Translations under genes and position numbers: made by a program
Assembly: GCF_015555905.1 (NCBI RefSeq)
Contig: NZ_JADNLK010000014.1
Location: 24,381 to 88,380 of the forward strand
Source: Clostridium sp. D43t1_170807_H7
GTDB taxonomy: Bacteria > Bacillota > Clostridia > Clostridiales > Clostridiaceae
Length of the DNA stretch: 64,000 nt
Reading direction: 5' to 3'
Shown here: positions 16,809 to 26,479 of the stretch, piece by piece
Numbering within the stretch: position 1 is the first letter of the stretch
Layout: every line of letters begins with the position of its first letter
The notes under the pieces: model-generated
What the model was told of the DNA's origin: nothing
The model's database searches: none
Seen by the model: only the letters and a program-made list of their open reading frames with translations

Positions 16809-17022
16809 ATTTATAATATTTTAAATTTTTATTATATAGGAAATTATTATGATGTTTTGAAATAATAAAGCATTTTCTTAAGAATTTCGAGTATAAGAAG
16901 AAAAAAAGTTATGAATATTTTACAAAAAAACATAAAACATAACTTTATTTACAATATATGTTGAAATAATTCGTTTTATGGAATAAAATAATATAAATTG
17001 TAAATATAAAAGGGAGAGAATA

Positions 17023-18993
17023 ATGGTAGAAAATATTATAAATAAAAAATTAAGAGAAATTAAGGAAAAACCAATACTATATATAAATATTATTATGTTA
17101 ACTTTAATATCACTAATTTTTATAAATATAATTTTTAAATTAGATAAAAATATGACATATACAGGGGTAGCATTAGTATTTATAAAATCATTTAATTCTA
17201 TATTATCAATATTGGCGTTAGGAAGTTGTCTAATTTCATATTGTAGATTAAAAAATGATAGTGTTTTTATTATTAGTTTGATGTATTTAGTATGGTTAAT
17301 AGATATACTTCTAGGGCATATAGATTATCTAAGCTTTTATTTTACCGAATATACTCTTTCAAATTACTTAACTATATCAACTTCATTAGCTAGGGTGTTT
17401 TTAATTATAGTAGCAATAATCCCTAGAAATAAATTTAAAAGTATTATTGTAAAAAATAAAACCTATTCATTATTATTTGTAATAGGATATACTGTGATAT
17501 TAGGTCTTATAGAAAATACTATTAAGGTTAATAATTTATATCATTCAAATTTTGTTTTTGTAAATTATAATAGAATGTTAATTATAGTTTATATATTATG
17601 CTCACTTAAATTATTTATTACTGGTATGAAAGAAAAAGAATATTTATTTGTAGTTTTGTCATTAAGTATATCAATGCTAGCTATTAAAGCGATGATAGCT
17701 ATATATGGAGTAAATAATATATCGTTTTATTTAAAATTAGTTTCAGTATCAATAACATATATTAGCTTTTTAATAATAATTTGTGGTGTATTTATAGAAT
17801 TATATATGTATATATGCAGGACAAAGGTATTAAATAATAATTTTAAAGTGTTTTATGATTTATTTGAAAATAATAAATATATATTCATGTTTATATGTAA
17901 AGAAGATGGTGAAGTATTGTATGCTAATGAAAAACTAAGGTCCCATGGCTTAATTGGAAACAATATAAATTCATTTAAATTAGGAGAATTAATTAAAATA
18001 AAAAATAAGTCTTTATGGTCTGATGAAGTTACTACATTACTTAAGGATAATGGAGGGTGGAGAGGTATAATAAAAGATGATACTGATAATATTACTATGG
18101 ATTGTACTGTTCAATTAATAGAGACAGATTACGAAAATGTTATATCTGTTTCGTTTATGGATATTTCTGATGAGATAAAAAGAGAATTAGAGTTAGAAAA
18201 GTTAAAAGTCTATGATAAATCTAAAAATGAATTTTTTTCAAATATATCTCATGAGTTAAGAACACCTTTAAATATAATATATTCTACACTTCAATTATTT
18301 AATATGTATAGTAAAAATGAAAATGTTGATTTTAAAAAAGTATATGAAAAGTATAAAAGGCCACTAGATATAAATTGTAAAAGAATGCAAAGGCTAATAA
18401 ATAATATTGTTGATATATCAAAGATAGAGAGCAAGCTTTTAAGTGCCAATTTTATGAATTATGATATTATTAATATTGTGGAAGAGTTAACATTATCAGT
18501 TGTTGAGTACGCTTTGCTAAAAAATATTAATATACAATTTGATACTAATGTTGAACAGCATATTATAAAATGTGATGCATCTATGATTGAGAGAGTAATT
18601 CTTAATTTATTATCAAATGCAATAAAGTTTTCTGATTTAAATAAAAATATATTTGTTAATATTTTAGTAAATGAAGAGTGGGTTGAAATAGAAGTAATAG
18701 ATGAGGGAATTGGAATTCCTGATATTAGTAAACAGATTATATTTGAAAAATTTGTACAAGCTGATAAATCTTTTACTCGTATGAATGAAGGTAGTGGAAT
18801 AGGACTTAGTATTATTAAATCTCTAATTGATCTTCATGATGGAGAAATAAAATTAGAAAGTGAAGTGAATATAGGAAGTAAATTTAAAATATTATTGCCT
18901 AATTTACAGATTGAATCATCAGAAGCTAAAAGTTATTCTATTGATAAACACAATATAGAATTAGAATTGTCTGATATTTATGAGGTGTCTTAA
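17023..18993 (+). CDS. Membrane sensor histidine kinase with PAS domain
   Basis: 656 residues behind AAAGGGAGAGAATA. There are eight hydrophobic helices in residues about 15-262 (a MASE3-like sensor), a PAS-like region about 280-385 (FICKEDGEVLYANEKL), and HisKA with NISHELRTPLN (phospho-His near 410). The HATPase follows, with NLLSNAIKFS (N box), DEGIGIP and EGSGIGLSII (G boxes). It is a hybrid-free kinase that should hand phosphate to a separate response regulator. None is intact nearby, and only receiver remnants at 9491 and 20034 are seen. Ligand unknown; a small membrane-permeant signal is plausible for this sensor type. Confidence 0.88.
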   Translation: MVENIINKKLREIKEKPILYINIIMLTLISLIFINIIFKLDKNMTYTGVALVFIKSFNSILSILALGSCLISYCRLKNDSVFIISLMYLVWLIDILLGHIDYLSFYFTEYTLSNYLTISTSLARVFLIIVAIIPRNKFKSIIVKNKTYSLLFVIGYTVILGLIENTIKVNNLYHSNFVFVNYNRMLIIVYILCSLKLFITGMKEKEYLFVVLSLSISMLAIKAMIAIYGVNNISFYLKLVSVSITYISFLIIICGVFIELYMYICRTKVLNNNFKVFYDLFENNKYIFMFICKEDGEVLYANEKLRSHGLIGNNINSFKLGELIKIKNKSLWSDEVTTLLKDNGGWRGIIKDDTDNITMDCTVQLIETDYENVISVSFMDISDEIKRELELEKLKVYDKSKNEFFSNISHELRTPLNIIYSTLQLFNMYSKNENVDFKKVYEKYKRPLDINCKRMQRLINNIVDISKIESKLLSANFMNYDIINIVEELTLSVVEYALLKNINIQFDTNVEQHIIKCDASMIERVILNLLSNAIKFSDLNKNIFVNILVNEEWVEIEVIDEGIGIPDISKQIIFEKFVQADKSFTRMNEGSGIGLSIIKSLIDLHDGEIKLESEVNIGSKFKILLPNLQIESSEAKSYSIDKHNIELELSDIYEVS

Positions 18994-19129
18994 ATAATTA
19001 ATGTAATTTTACAAAAATATTATCATTATACTGTAATTATTATCACAGTAATTCTGTTGCTTTTCGTGATATTATAGAAGAGATTGTATTATTAAGTATA
19101 AGTTTTATGGTAAAGAAAGAGGCAGATAC

Positions 19130-19750
19130 ATGAAAAAATTTATAAAAGAACAGATACTAAAAGTAGTAGATACACTAGAAATGATAATAGGAATACTTTT
19201 AGCAGTTTGTATTGCAATATCAGTTGTATATCTTATTTTTGATATTAAATCTATTTTTTCAAACAATAATTTAGAGGCATTTAATAATTATTTATCTATA
19301 GCCTTTAATTTTGTTATAGGAATAGAATTTATAAAGATGTTATGTAAGCATACTCCGGAAACAGTAATAGAAGTATTATTATTTGCTATTGCAAGACAAT
19401 TAATTGTTGAACACATGACAATATTTCAAAATTTAGTTGGGGTAATAGCTATTGCAGTATTATTTGCTACAAGAAAGTATTTATTCTATAATTTTGATGA
19501 AGTAGATAAAACAATTTATAGAAGCAGTGAAAGAGTAAAAAGAATAAACTTTTTAGAACATATTAATATACCACATGATAATAAGGAAGATACTTTAGAA
19601 GATATTATTTTACGAGAAATAGAGTCTAGAAAGTTAGAATTAGGAACAGGTGTATGTATTTATTATCCAGGTTTTGCTTTAAGAGTAGCCAAAATAACTA
19701 ATAATGTAGTTACAAGGGTTGAAGTAATAAGATCTATAAAAAATAAATAG
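19130..19750 (+). CDS. PsiE-like membrane protein
   Basis: 206 residues behind AAAGAGGCAGATAC. Four hydrophobic helices occupy residues about 12-125, and a cytoplasmic tail of about 80 residues contains LELGTGVCIYYPGFALRVAK. The segment FIKMLCKHTPETVIEVLLFA, IARQLIVEH, ATRKYLF matches the phosphate-starvation-inducible PsiE-like transmembrane family. The role is unknown. Intact; the terminator follows 40 bases later. Confidence 0.65.
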   Translation: MKKFIKEQILKVVDTLEMIIGILLAVCIAISVVYLIFDIKSIFSNNNLEAFNNYLSIAFNFVIGIEFIKMLCKHTPETVIEVLLFAIARQLIVEHMTIFQNLVGVIAIAVLFATRKYLFYNFDEVDKTIYRSSERVKRINFLEHINIPHDNKEDTLEDIILREIESRKLELGTGVCIYYPGFALRVAKITNNVVTRVEVIRSIKNK

Positions 19751-19792
19751 ATATTTCTATGAAAATATAAAGTTTAATATAAAGAAACAGTT

Positions 19793-19830
19793 AAAATCTC
19801 AAGGATTCTTATGAATCCTTGAGATTTTAT
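19793..19830 (+). terminator. Intrinsic terminator
   Basis: A perfect 16-bp stem (AAAATCTCAAGGATTC and its complement) with loop TTAT. The 3' arm supplies the T run. Confidence 0.9.
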
Positions 19831-20033
19831 GTATTAATGGTTTGTTTTAAATAACTTTTTAGTTTGCATATTATAAAGTAAACTAATAGTAAAGTTTTTA
19901 AAGTTTATTTTTAGTTTATAATTTACTATTATTATAGAAATAAAATTTATTTATATAGATAATTTAATAAGTAAGTCTTAATTAAAAATAAATTTTATAT
20001 ATAAATTATATTAATACTAAAGGTAGGGATATT

Positions 20034-20177
20034 ATGATTAATATATTAGTTGTTGAAGATGATAAACATACGAGAAAACTATTAGAGACTATTTTAAAAA
20101 GAGAAGGTTATTCAGTTTTAAAGGAGGAAGATGGTATAAAAGCAATGGATGTATTAGATAATCATCATGTGGATTAG
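20034..20177 (+). pseudogene. Response regulator, truncated in the receiver domain
   Basis: ATG 20034 follows TAAAGGTAGGGATATT and opens 47 codons (MINILVVEDDKHTRKLLETI, then LKREGYSVLKEEDGIKAMDV). This is helix 1 and strand 2 of an OmpR-type receiver with the acidic EDD pocket. It ends at TAG 20177 before the phospho-acceptor strand. No output domain follows, and the next 150 bases have no clean frame. It could once have partnered the kinase at 17023. Confidence 0.65.
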
Positions 20178-20343
20178 AGCATTTTATTGAAATATTACAT
20201 GATGGATAGCTGATGTAATTCTTGTTATTAATATAAAGAATTTATGTTAGATATACTCATTTAATATGGATAATAATCTGAAAAAATAGTAAAATAGTAT
20301 TAAAGGTTTTAGGGTATACCTAATATAAAAGTAGGTGAGTATT

Positions 20344-21105
20344 TTGAATGAATCAATTAAGGAATTGCTGAGATGGATTCTGAAATATTTAGTAATTATC
20401 GTAACTACTATAGCTTTAGTTCTAGCAGGAAATTTACTATTCATTGAAAGTCATAAAGTAATTTCTCAAAAAAAATCATTTATACTTTATACTATATCTT
20501 CAGAAAGTATGGCAGCTATTATGGTACTTATTGCTTCGGTTATATGTATAATAATATTTAAACTTAATAGCAAATTTTTAAGTAAAAAGGTATCTTCTAA
20601 AAGTAAGGAGAAGTTAATATATGATAATATTAATTCTTACAGCTCTTTAGTTAGATGGACCATAAAAGTTGATAGGAAGATAAATAAGTTCTCAAAAAGT
20701 AATTTAATTAAAGTATTATATATTGTTTTTGTAGTTGGAATTATTGTATTTAGTTATACTAACTATACTGCAGTAACAAATAATGAAATAATTCATAAAA
20801 CAGTATTTTCGGATAAGGTATATAATTATGATGATGTTGAAAGGTTAGAATTAGGTTTTACTAAGGGTCAAGAAAGTAATGTATACTATAATTTAGTAAT
20901 GAGAGATGGTACTAAAATAAGCTTAATTGGAGGGTCTATTGAAGTAGTTAATGAAAGTTATGAAAATGTTATATATGAAATAGATAGTAAATTGCAAAGT
21001 TTAGGAAAAGATAAAGTAATTGATGAGTTCTATATAGAAGATTTTAAAAATCAAGGCTATAGTCAAGATTATGTTGAAAGAGTACTAAGATTATTTGAAG
21101 AGTAA
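20344..21105 (+). CDS. Membrane protein of unknown function
   Basis: The best start is TTG 20344, four bases after TAGGTGAG; a GTG at 20335 in the same frame overlaps that site. About 253 residues. There are three hydrophobic helices at about 12-32, 50-72 and 124-144. The C-terminal globular part contains YDDVERLELGFTKGQ and YNLVMRDGTKISLIGG, probably outside or in the cytosol as a beta domain. No family recognised. It looks intact and is followed at once by a terminator. Confidence 0.65.
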   Translation: MNESIKELLRWILKYLVIIVTTIALVLAGNLLFIESHKVISQKKSFILYTISSESMAAIMVLIASVICIIIFKLNSKFLSKKVSSKSKEKLIYDNINSYSSLVRWTIKVDRKINKFSKSNLIKVLYIVFVVGIIVFSYTNYTAVTNNEIIHKTVFSDKVYNYDDVERLELGFTKGQESNVYYNLVMRDGTKISLIGGSIEVVNESYENVIYEIDSKLQSLGKDKVIDEFYIEDFKNQGYSQDYVERVLRLFEE

Positions 21106-21136
21106 ATATCCACCAGGTAAGCTGGTGGATATTTAT
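21104..21136 (+). terminator. Intrinsic terminator
   Basis: AAATATCCACCAG pairs exactly with CTGGTGGATATTT. It overlaps the stop codon of the preceding gene. Confidence 0.88.
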
Positions 21137-21249
21137 TTATGTCTGAAAGCAATAATATTCAAATAGTAATATTAAATAATTAACCTGAATAAAATATGAT
21201 ATACAAAATAAAAGCTTTGTATAATATAAGAGATGAAGGAAGGATTGCA

Positions 21250-21819
21250 ATGGATAATTTAGTATTCAACATATGTGAAAGAAGTGAAAAGGGAAGTAAA
21301 GTAAGAAAAAATGGAGAAATCCCATGTATTGTTTATGGAGATAATCATCATAAGTCTTTAGCTGCCAAAATGACTAAAAAAGAAATGATTAGATTATTAA
21401 GATATCCTAAGAGTTCAATTGTATCTTTAAAATTAAATGGAAGTTTAAAGAAGTGCATAGTTAAAGAAATGCAGCAGGATCCCTTTGGAAAGATAATTCA
21501 TATAGATTTTCAAAGTATAAACAAAGGTGATATAGTTAAATTGAAGATTCCAGTAAATTTTGTTGGAGAAGAAGTCTTAGCATCTAAAAACTTATTATTA
21601 GAATCTTTTATTACAGATGTTGAATTACAAGGGGAAGCAGATAAATTTCCAGAAAATTTACTTGTAGATGTATCTAACTTAGAAGAGGGAAATCAAATTT
21701 TTATTAGAGATTTAGCTATACCAAGTGAAATGGTATTAGAAAGTAATAGAGATTTAGCTATGGCTAAAATAAGTTATAATTCTAATAATAAAGAATCAGA
21801 TGAAGAAACAACAGAATAA
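21250..21819 (+). CDS. rplY: Ribosomal protein L25 / general stress protein Ctc
   Basis: The start is ATG 21250, after GAAGGAAGGATTGCA; the open frame begins earlier at 21196 without a ribosome binding site. 189 residues. The N-terminal L25 domain that binds 5S rRNA spans about 1-90 (GSKVRKNGEIPCIVYGDNHH, DPFGKIIHIDF). The TL5/Ctc beta-barrel domain follows (LKIPVNFVGEE, FPENLLVDVSNLEEG). The length fits the Ctc long form. In Gram-positives this form is often stress induced. Intact. Confidence 0.85.
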   Translation: MDNLVFNICERSEKGSKVRKNGEIPCIVYGDNHHKSLAAKMTKKEMIRLLRYPKSSIVSLKLNGSLKKCIVKEMQQDPFGKIIHIDFQSINKGDIVKLKIPVNFVGEEVLASKNLLLESFITDVELQGEADKFPENLLVDVSNLEEGNQIFIRDLAIPSEMVLESNRDLAMAKISYNSNNKESDEETTE

Positions 21820-21866
21820 GTAATTTTTATATAATTAATAAAAGTGATTATAGTATAAAATAAATG

Positions 21867-21913
21867 AAAAAAGCTTCTATTAGAAATAATATATTTTTAA
21901 TAGAAGCTTTTTT
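21867..21913 (+). terminator. Intrinsic terminator
   Basis: AAAAAGCTTCTATTA pairs with TAATAGAAGCTTTTTT around an AT loop. It ends L25/Ctc transcription and lies before the MerR-type promoter. Confidence 0.88.
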
Positions 21914-21933
21914 GTATATTATAAAAATAACTA

Positions 21934-21964
21934 TTGACTCTATAGTTACTATAGACTTTATCAT
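21934..21964 (+). promoter_or_regulatory. MerR-type promoter/operator
   Basis: TTGACT (21934-21939) and TATCAT (21959-21964) are separated by 19 bases, the long spacing typical of MerR-controlled promoters. The spacer holds the dyad CTATAGTTACTATAG. It precedes the MATE gene and the MerR gene at 23015, which presumably binds here. Confidence 0.75.
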
Positions 21965-21995
21965 GATTAAAGAAACAAAATATGGAGGTGTAATC

Positions 21996-22997
21996 ATGAT
22001 AAGAGAATTTTTTAAATATGCAGTTCCTTCAGCTTTAGCCATGTTTGTTTCATCTCTATATACAATAATTGATGGAATTTTTGTTGGACAAGGCGTTGGA
22101 GATTCTGCATTAGCAGCAGTTAATATAGTTATGCCATTTACTATAATGCTATTTGGTATAGCAACTATGTTTGCTGTTGGTGGGGGAGACCTTGTATCTA
22201 AGAATATAGGAAGTAATAATAAGGATAAAGCAATAAAAATATTTAGACAAGTATTTAAATTTTTACTAATTTTAAGTATAGGTATAAGTTTAATTTTTAT
22301 AGTATTTTCAACACAAATAGTAAAAATACTAGGTGCTACAAATAACTTAGTTCCATTAGCTTCAACTTATTTAAAGTATTATAGTTTATTTTGTATTCCA
22401 AATTTAATAGGAATTGCCTTAAACAGTTTCGTTAGAAATGATGGTAGACCGAAACTTGCAATGATATCAACTTTATCAGGTGCAGTAACTAATATAGTTT
22501 TAGACTATATATTTATAGGATTATCACTTGGTGTACAACCATTATTAAGTTATAATTATGGTGCTAAAAAATCAAAAAAAATGTTAAAATATTATTCTAT
22601 AACAATGAAGGCATCAATTTTAATAAATATTATATTTATAAGTATATGTTTTTTATTTGGAAAAGATATGATATTGATTTTTACGTCTGATACTATAATT
22701 GCTAATATTGCATATATAGGGTTAAACGTAACAAATATTGCATTTATAATGGTAGGTTTTAATTTAATAAGTACAGTTTATTATCAGTCAATAAGTATGC
22801 CTAAGATTTCAAATATTTTCTGTGCTTTTAGAAGCGTTATACTACTTTCCATATCATTATTTATTTTAGCTAAATTATTTAAAATTAATGGTATATGGAT
22901 TAGTTTATTTGTTTCTGAGCTATTAACTTTTATTATATTGAGGTATTCTGTTAATATAAAGTCGTATACTGTGAGGGCTATTGACAATGCAAATTAA
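21996..22997 (+). pseudogene. MATE efflux pump with in-frame internal deletion
   Basis: The start is ATG 21996, after TATGGAGGTGTAATC; the open frame extends back to 21864 but that part is terminator and promoter. 333 residues, against about 440-450 for the family. The N half (SALAMFVSSLYTIIDGIFVG, AVGGGDLVSKNIGSNNKDKA, FVRNDGRPKLAM, TNIVLDYIF) jumps at about residue 175 straight to SLGVQPLLSYNYGAKKSK, which normally comes roughly 100 residues later. Helices 6-8 are therefore missing, although the frame is kept. It is likely non-functional as a drug/Na+ antiporter while its regulation remains intact. Confidence 0.75.
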
Positions 22998-23014
22998 CTT
23001 AGGAGATTTTTAAT

Positions 23015-23830
23015 ATGGAAACTTATTTTTCAGTTGGAGAAATATCTAAATTAACAAATGTTCCAATTCAAACATTGATATATTATGATAAAATGGGTCT
23101 ACTTAAGCCTGCTTATATAAATGAACAAAATAATTATAGATATTATTCAGTAAATCAATTTATAAAGATTGATTTATTAAAGCAGTGCAAAGTTATAGGA
23201 TTATCACTAAAGGAAATAGAAGAGTTATTAAAAAATGAAATATCAGTAGATTCTATGTTGAAATTAATAGATCAACAGCGAAAAGTATTAGATAATAAGA
23301 TACAAGAGCTTGAAAGTGTTAAATCATATATTAACTTTTTAGGTGATAGATTAAAAGAAACTAAGAAAATAGAAGAAAATAAAATATTTATTAAGTATAA
23401 TGATGAAAGAATAGTTAAGAAGTATAAATGTATATTAAAAGATCAAGAAGATATAGAACTAAATCTAAGAAAGGTTTTACTTGAATCAGAAAAAGAGAAT
23501 TGGATGTTAAATTCAGAATTAGTATTTGAAGCAGCATTAGATATATTAGAAAGAGAGAATAAGGTAGTTTATACTGCTATAATGCTTTATAAGCATGAAA
23601 ATGTAAGTGAAGGAACAGAAAATGTAATATTAGAAAAGGGAAAATACCTTACTATGTATTATGATGATAGCTATAAAAATAATTTAAAATACTATAAAAT
23701 GATGTTGGACCATATTAATAAGTACAATATAGAACCGATAGGTAATTTTAATGAATTTTCTATATTATCCAGGGTGAATTCTAAAGAGGATGAAAAGTCT
23801 ATAATTCAACTTGAAATAAAAATTAAATAA
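23015..23830 (+). CDS. MerR-family transcriptional regulator (BmrR-like)
   Basis: 271 residues, 17 bases after the MATE gene and with AGGAG before the ATG, so it is co-transcribed with it. The N-terminal winged helix reads YFSVGEISKLTNVPIQTLIY YDKMGLLKP with NNYRYYSVNQF. A long dimerisation helix covers about 75-120. The C-terminal 150 residues resemble a GyrI-like drug-binding domain. It most likely activates its own operon from the 19-bp-spaced promoter at 21934 when a cationic drug is bound. It is complete although its pump is damaged. Confidence 0.85.
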   Translation: METYFSVGEISKLTNVPIQTLIYYDKMGLLKPAYINEQNNYRYYSVNQFIKIDLLKQCKVIGLSLKEIEELLKNEISVDSMLKLIDQQRKVLDNKIQELESVKSYINFLGDRLKETKKIEENKIFIKYNDERIVKKYKCILKDQEDIELNLRKVLLESEKENWMLNSELVFEAALDILERENKVVYTAIMLYKHENVSEGTENVILEKGKYLTMYYDDSYKNNLKYYKMMLDHINKYNIEPIGNFNEFSILSRVNSKEDEKSIIQLEIKIK

Positions 23831-23842
23831 AAAAGGTTAATT

Positions 23843-23903
23843 AAAACGAAAATCCTATAAGAAATACGTTTAAATAATTTCTTATGGAATTTTCGTTTTA
23901 ATT
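23843..23903. terminator. Bidirectional terminator between convergent genes
   Basis: AAAACGAAAATCCTATAAG pairs with CTTATGGAATTTTCGTTTT with few mismatches and has T runs on both strands. It separates the + strand MerR gene and the minus-strand DUF4190 gene. Confidence 0.85.
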
Positions 23904-23910
23904 TACATGG

Positions 23911-24177
23911 TTACATTAGGAAAATAAGTATACAAACTGCATAGATAATATTTATTGCACCTAATATTATTCCTAAAATAGCTAATACTTTTCCTTTTTC
24001 TTGAGCTTTATATATTTGGGACAAACCTATTGCTGAAAGAACAACAGCTACAATTCCAACAATTCCCCAGAAGTTTAAAAAGCAAGAGATAATACCTAGG
24101 ATAAAACCTGCAATAGATAAACTATTATAAGAACCGTTTGATTTTTGTAGTTGATTATTATTGTTATTTTCGCTCAA
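23911..24177 (-). CDS. DUF4190-domain small membrane protein
   Basis: About 88 residues from TTG 24177 (LSENNNNN), which lies eight bases after GGGGGTA on the minus strand; the ATG at 24192 overlaps that ribosome binding site. It has an Asn-rich head, then two helices: SLSIAGFILGIISCFLNFWG IVGIVAVVL and the KVLAILGIILGAINII segment. The pattern is that of the DUF4190 family, with the short GLSQI-x-KAxEKGK loop between helices. It is a small membrane protein of unknown role. Confidence 0.7.
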   Translation of the reverse strand: MSENNNNNQLQKSNGSYNSLSIAGFILGIISCFLNFWGIVGIVAVVLSAIGLSQIYKAQEKGKVLAILGIILGAINIIYAVCILIFLM

Positions 24178-24390
24178 ATTTAATACCCCCATTATTAATT
24201 AATAAATTATATGCTCAAATAAATATAATATGATTATTATCTTTATCTTTAAATGTTTCTTATTTTAAAATATATAATTTTATATTAATATAATATTTTT
24301 ATCAGCTTTTTATATTTTATTGAGATATTGTTAATAATTTAATATAATGATGATAAATAAAAGCAATAAATAGGAAAGATGTGATTATAA

Positions 24391-24855
24391 TTGAACAATA
24401 AATTAAAAGTAGATCTAAGAGATGTAATAGAAGCTATAGAATTTGAAGGAGAATTATTACAACATTACTATAACAAAAATACAGGAGTTATAATGTATAT
24501 AGAGGATAGTAGCTCTGCAACTTACAAAGCTGATGATATACATAATTTAGATAATTTTGAAGAGTGGGAAAAGGAACTTATACTTTCACTTCATGATTTT
24601 AGAGAAAATCCAAGTGACTATATTCAACTTCCATCTTATGATGATATTAATGAATATAGTATGATGATTGAATTTTGTAATAATATAGAAGATATAGAAT
24701 TAAGGAATAAAATATTAAATAGAAAAGATTCTTTTAGAGAGTTAAGGCAATCAATTGAAAATGAAGGTCTTATTAATAAGTGGTATGATTATAGAGAAGA
24801 TGCTGAAAGAAAGTTAGCTATTAAGTGGTGTAATGATAATAATATAGAGTATTAA
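24391..24855 (+). CDS. UPF0158 family protein
   Basis: 154 residues from TTG 24391 (NNKLKVDLRDVIEAIEFEGE). It matches UPF0158: a small, acidic cytoplasmic protein with FEEWEKELILSLHDFRENP, YIQLPSYDDINEYSMMIEF and the C-terminal WYDYREDAERKLAIKWCND. No catalytic residues are known. It appears intact and is 21 bases upstream of the deformylase gene, so the two may form an operon. Confidence 0.75.
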   Translation: MNNKLKVDLRDVIEAIEFEGELLQHYYNKNTGVIMYIEDSSSATYKADDIHNLDNFEEWEKELILSLHDFRENPSDYIQLPSYDDINEYSMMIEFCNNIEDIELRNKILNRKDSFRELRQSIENEGLINKWYDYREDAERKLAIKWCNDNNIEY

Positions 24856-24876
24856 ATTTAGAAAGGTTGAAACAAA

Positions 24877-25287
24877 ATGATAAAACCAATTGTTAAAGAT
24901 ATAGTGTTTTTAAGTCAAAAATCAGAGCCGGCTACTAAAGAAGATATAGCTATTATAGATGATTTGGTAGATACATTAAGGGCAAATTTAGAATATTGTG
25001 TTGGTATGGCTGCTAATATGATAGGGGTTAAAAAACGTATACTAGTATTTACTATAGGTGATCTTATTATACCTATGATAAATCCGGTTATATTAAATAA
25101 AGAGAACAGTTATGATACTGAGGAATGTTGTTTATCATTAATTGGATTTAGAAAAACAACTAGATATGAAAAAATAGAAGTAGAATATTTAGATAGAAAC
25201 TTTAATAAGCAAAGACAGATATTTAAAGGATTTACAGCACAAATAATCCAACATGAAATTGACCATTTTGAAGGAATAATAATCTAG
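24877..25287 (+). CDS. def: Peptide-deformylase-family protein
   Basis: 136 residues behind GAAAGGTTGAAACAAA. The three deformylase motifs are present, but the first is altered: GMAANMIG replaces GxGxAAPQ, so the Gln that normally polarises the formyl group is Met. Motif 2 is ECCLS (metal Cys) and motif 3 is HEIDH (two metal His plus catalytic Glu). This short variant occurs in clostridia beside a standard Def. It may deformylate a restricted set of substrates. The gene is intact. Confidence 0.75.
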   Translation: MIKPIVKDIVFLSQKSEPATKEDIAIIDDLVDTLRANLEYCVGMAANMIGVKKRILVFTIGDLIIPMINPVILNKENSYDTEECCLSLIGFRKTTRYEKIEVEYLDRNFNKQRQIFKGFTAQIIQHEIDHFEGIII

Positions 25288-25416
25288 GTTATATTAGTGC
25301 ATAAAAAATATTTATTGATTAGTTTGTGTTAAATATGTTGATGTATTGGAGTCAATATACTTAGATACTATAAAAGAAGTAAATTAAAAAATAATATTTA
25401 TTGAGATAAAGAGGAT

Positions 25417-25457
25417 AAACTTGAGAAATTATAAAAATTTCTTGAGTTTTTTTATTT
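25417..25457 (+). terminator. Intrinsic terminator
   Basis: AAACTTGAGAAAT pairs exactly with ATTTCTTGAGTTT, followed by a T run. It lies before the decayed sulfonate transporter cluster. Confidence 0.88.
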
Positions 25458-25529
25458 AATAAGTATAAATTCTAATAAGATACATTAAAGGTGTTAACAT
25501 TAATATCAACTCAAATAATAGTAAAAAAT

Positions 25530-26349
25530 TAAATTATTATTTCCATCTAACTAATAGTAAATTATTATCACTATTTTTACCTATTATAATTTTAATAGTT
25601 TGGTTTGTAATAGCAAAATTACAGATTTTTTCAAGTGCTATACTACCTAATATAGGACAAGTTGTAGAGTCTTTTGTAAATCAATTAACTAGTGGGCAAC
25701 TGATAAATGATATATTAATTTACCTTCAGCAATTCCTTCAATATTTGTTGGTTTAAAACTAGGACTTGGAATATCATTAGATGGTAAAACAATATGCGGT
25801 CCAGATAAAGATAGAGCTATGATTTTTCAAGAGCATAGGTTGTTTCCATGGTTAACTATAACAGATAATATATCATTAGGTTTAGATAAAAGTAATAAAG
25901 AAGAAAATGATAAATTAATTAGAGAGCATCTAAAAATGGTAAAATTAGAAGAGTTCGAAAATGCATATCCAAATCAATTGTCAGGAGGAATATCACAAAG
26001 AGCAGCAATTGCAAGAGCATTAATAAATAATCCAAAAGTATTATTATTAGATGAACCTTTTGGAGCATTAGATGCTTTAACTAAAATTCAATTACAAAAC
26101 GAAATTTTGAAAATTTGGTAAAGAGAAAAAACTACAATGATTATGGTTACTCATGATATTGAAGAAGCTATTTATTTAGCTGATAAAATAATAGTAATGT
26201 CTTCTAGACCAGGTAAAATAAAAGAAATTATAAATATAGACATTGGTAAATCAAGAGATAGAAGTAGTTATGATTTTGCAACTATTAAGAAACAAGTATA
26301 TAAACACTTTTTTGATACTGAGGATATTTCAGTAGAATATACAATTTAA
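25530..26349 (+). pseudogene. Sulfonate/taurine ABC transporter permease-ATPase fusion scar (ssuC-ssuB-like)
   Basis: From about 25530 a frame encodes the start of a BPD-type permease (LLSLFLPIIILIVWFVIAKL, ILPNIGQVVESFVNQLTSG) and stops at about 25753. A shifted frame gives LPSAIPSIFVGLKLGLGIS, the permease EAA region. At about 25780 this passes directly into the ATPase piece DGKTICGPDKDRAMIFQEHR, with Q-loop, signature LSGGISQRAAIARAL and Walker B VLLLDEPFGALDA. The ATPase lacks its Walker A. A TAA at 26119-26121 interrupts KIW-stop-REKTTMIMVTHDIEEAI where related proteins have Gln (CAA). At least two deletions plus a nonsense change have occurred. Confidence 0.75.
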
Positions 26350-26479
26350 GAGAAGAGGAATTAAATAATGATTATACAATTAATTGACCAGAAAAACTGG
26401 AGGTTAATCTTATAAATTTTATTAGTTTAAAATTTATAATTTTAGCCTCCTTATTTTATTTGAAAGGAGAAATAAAAGG

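Noticed and set aside
21864..21995. Extended N-terminus of the MATE protein
   Set aside because: The open frame there covers a terminator and the MerR promoter; the ribosome binding site is just before 21996.
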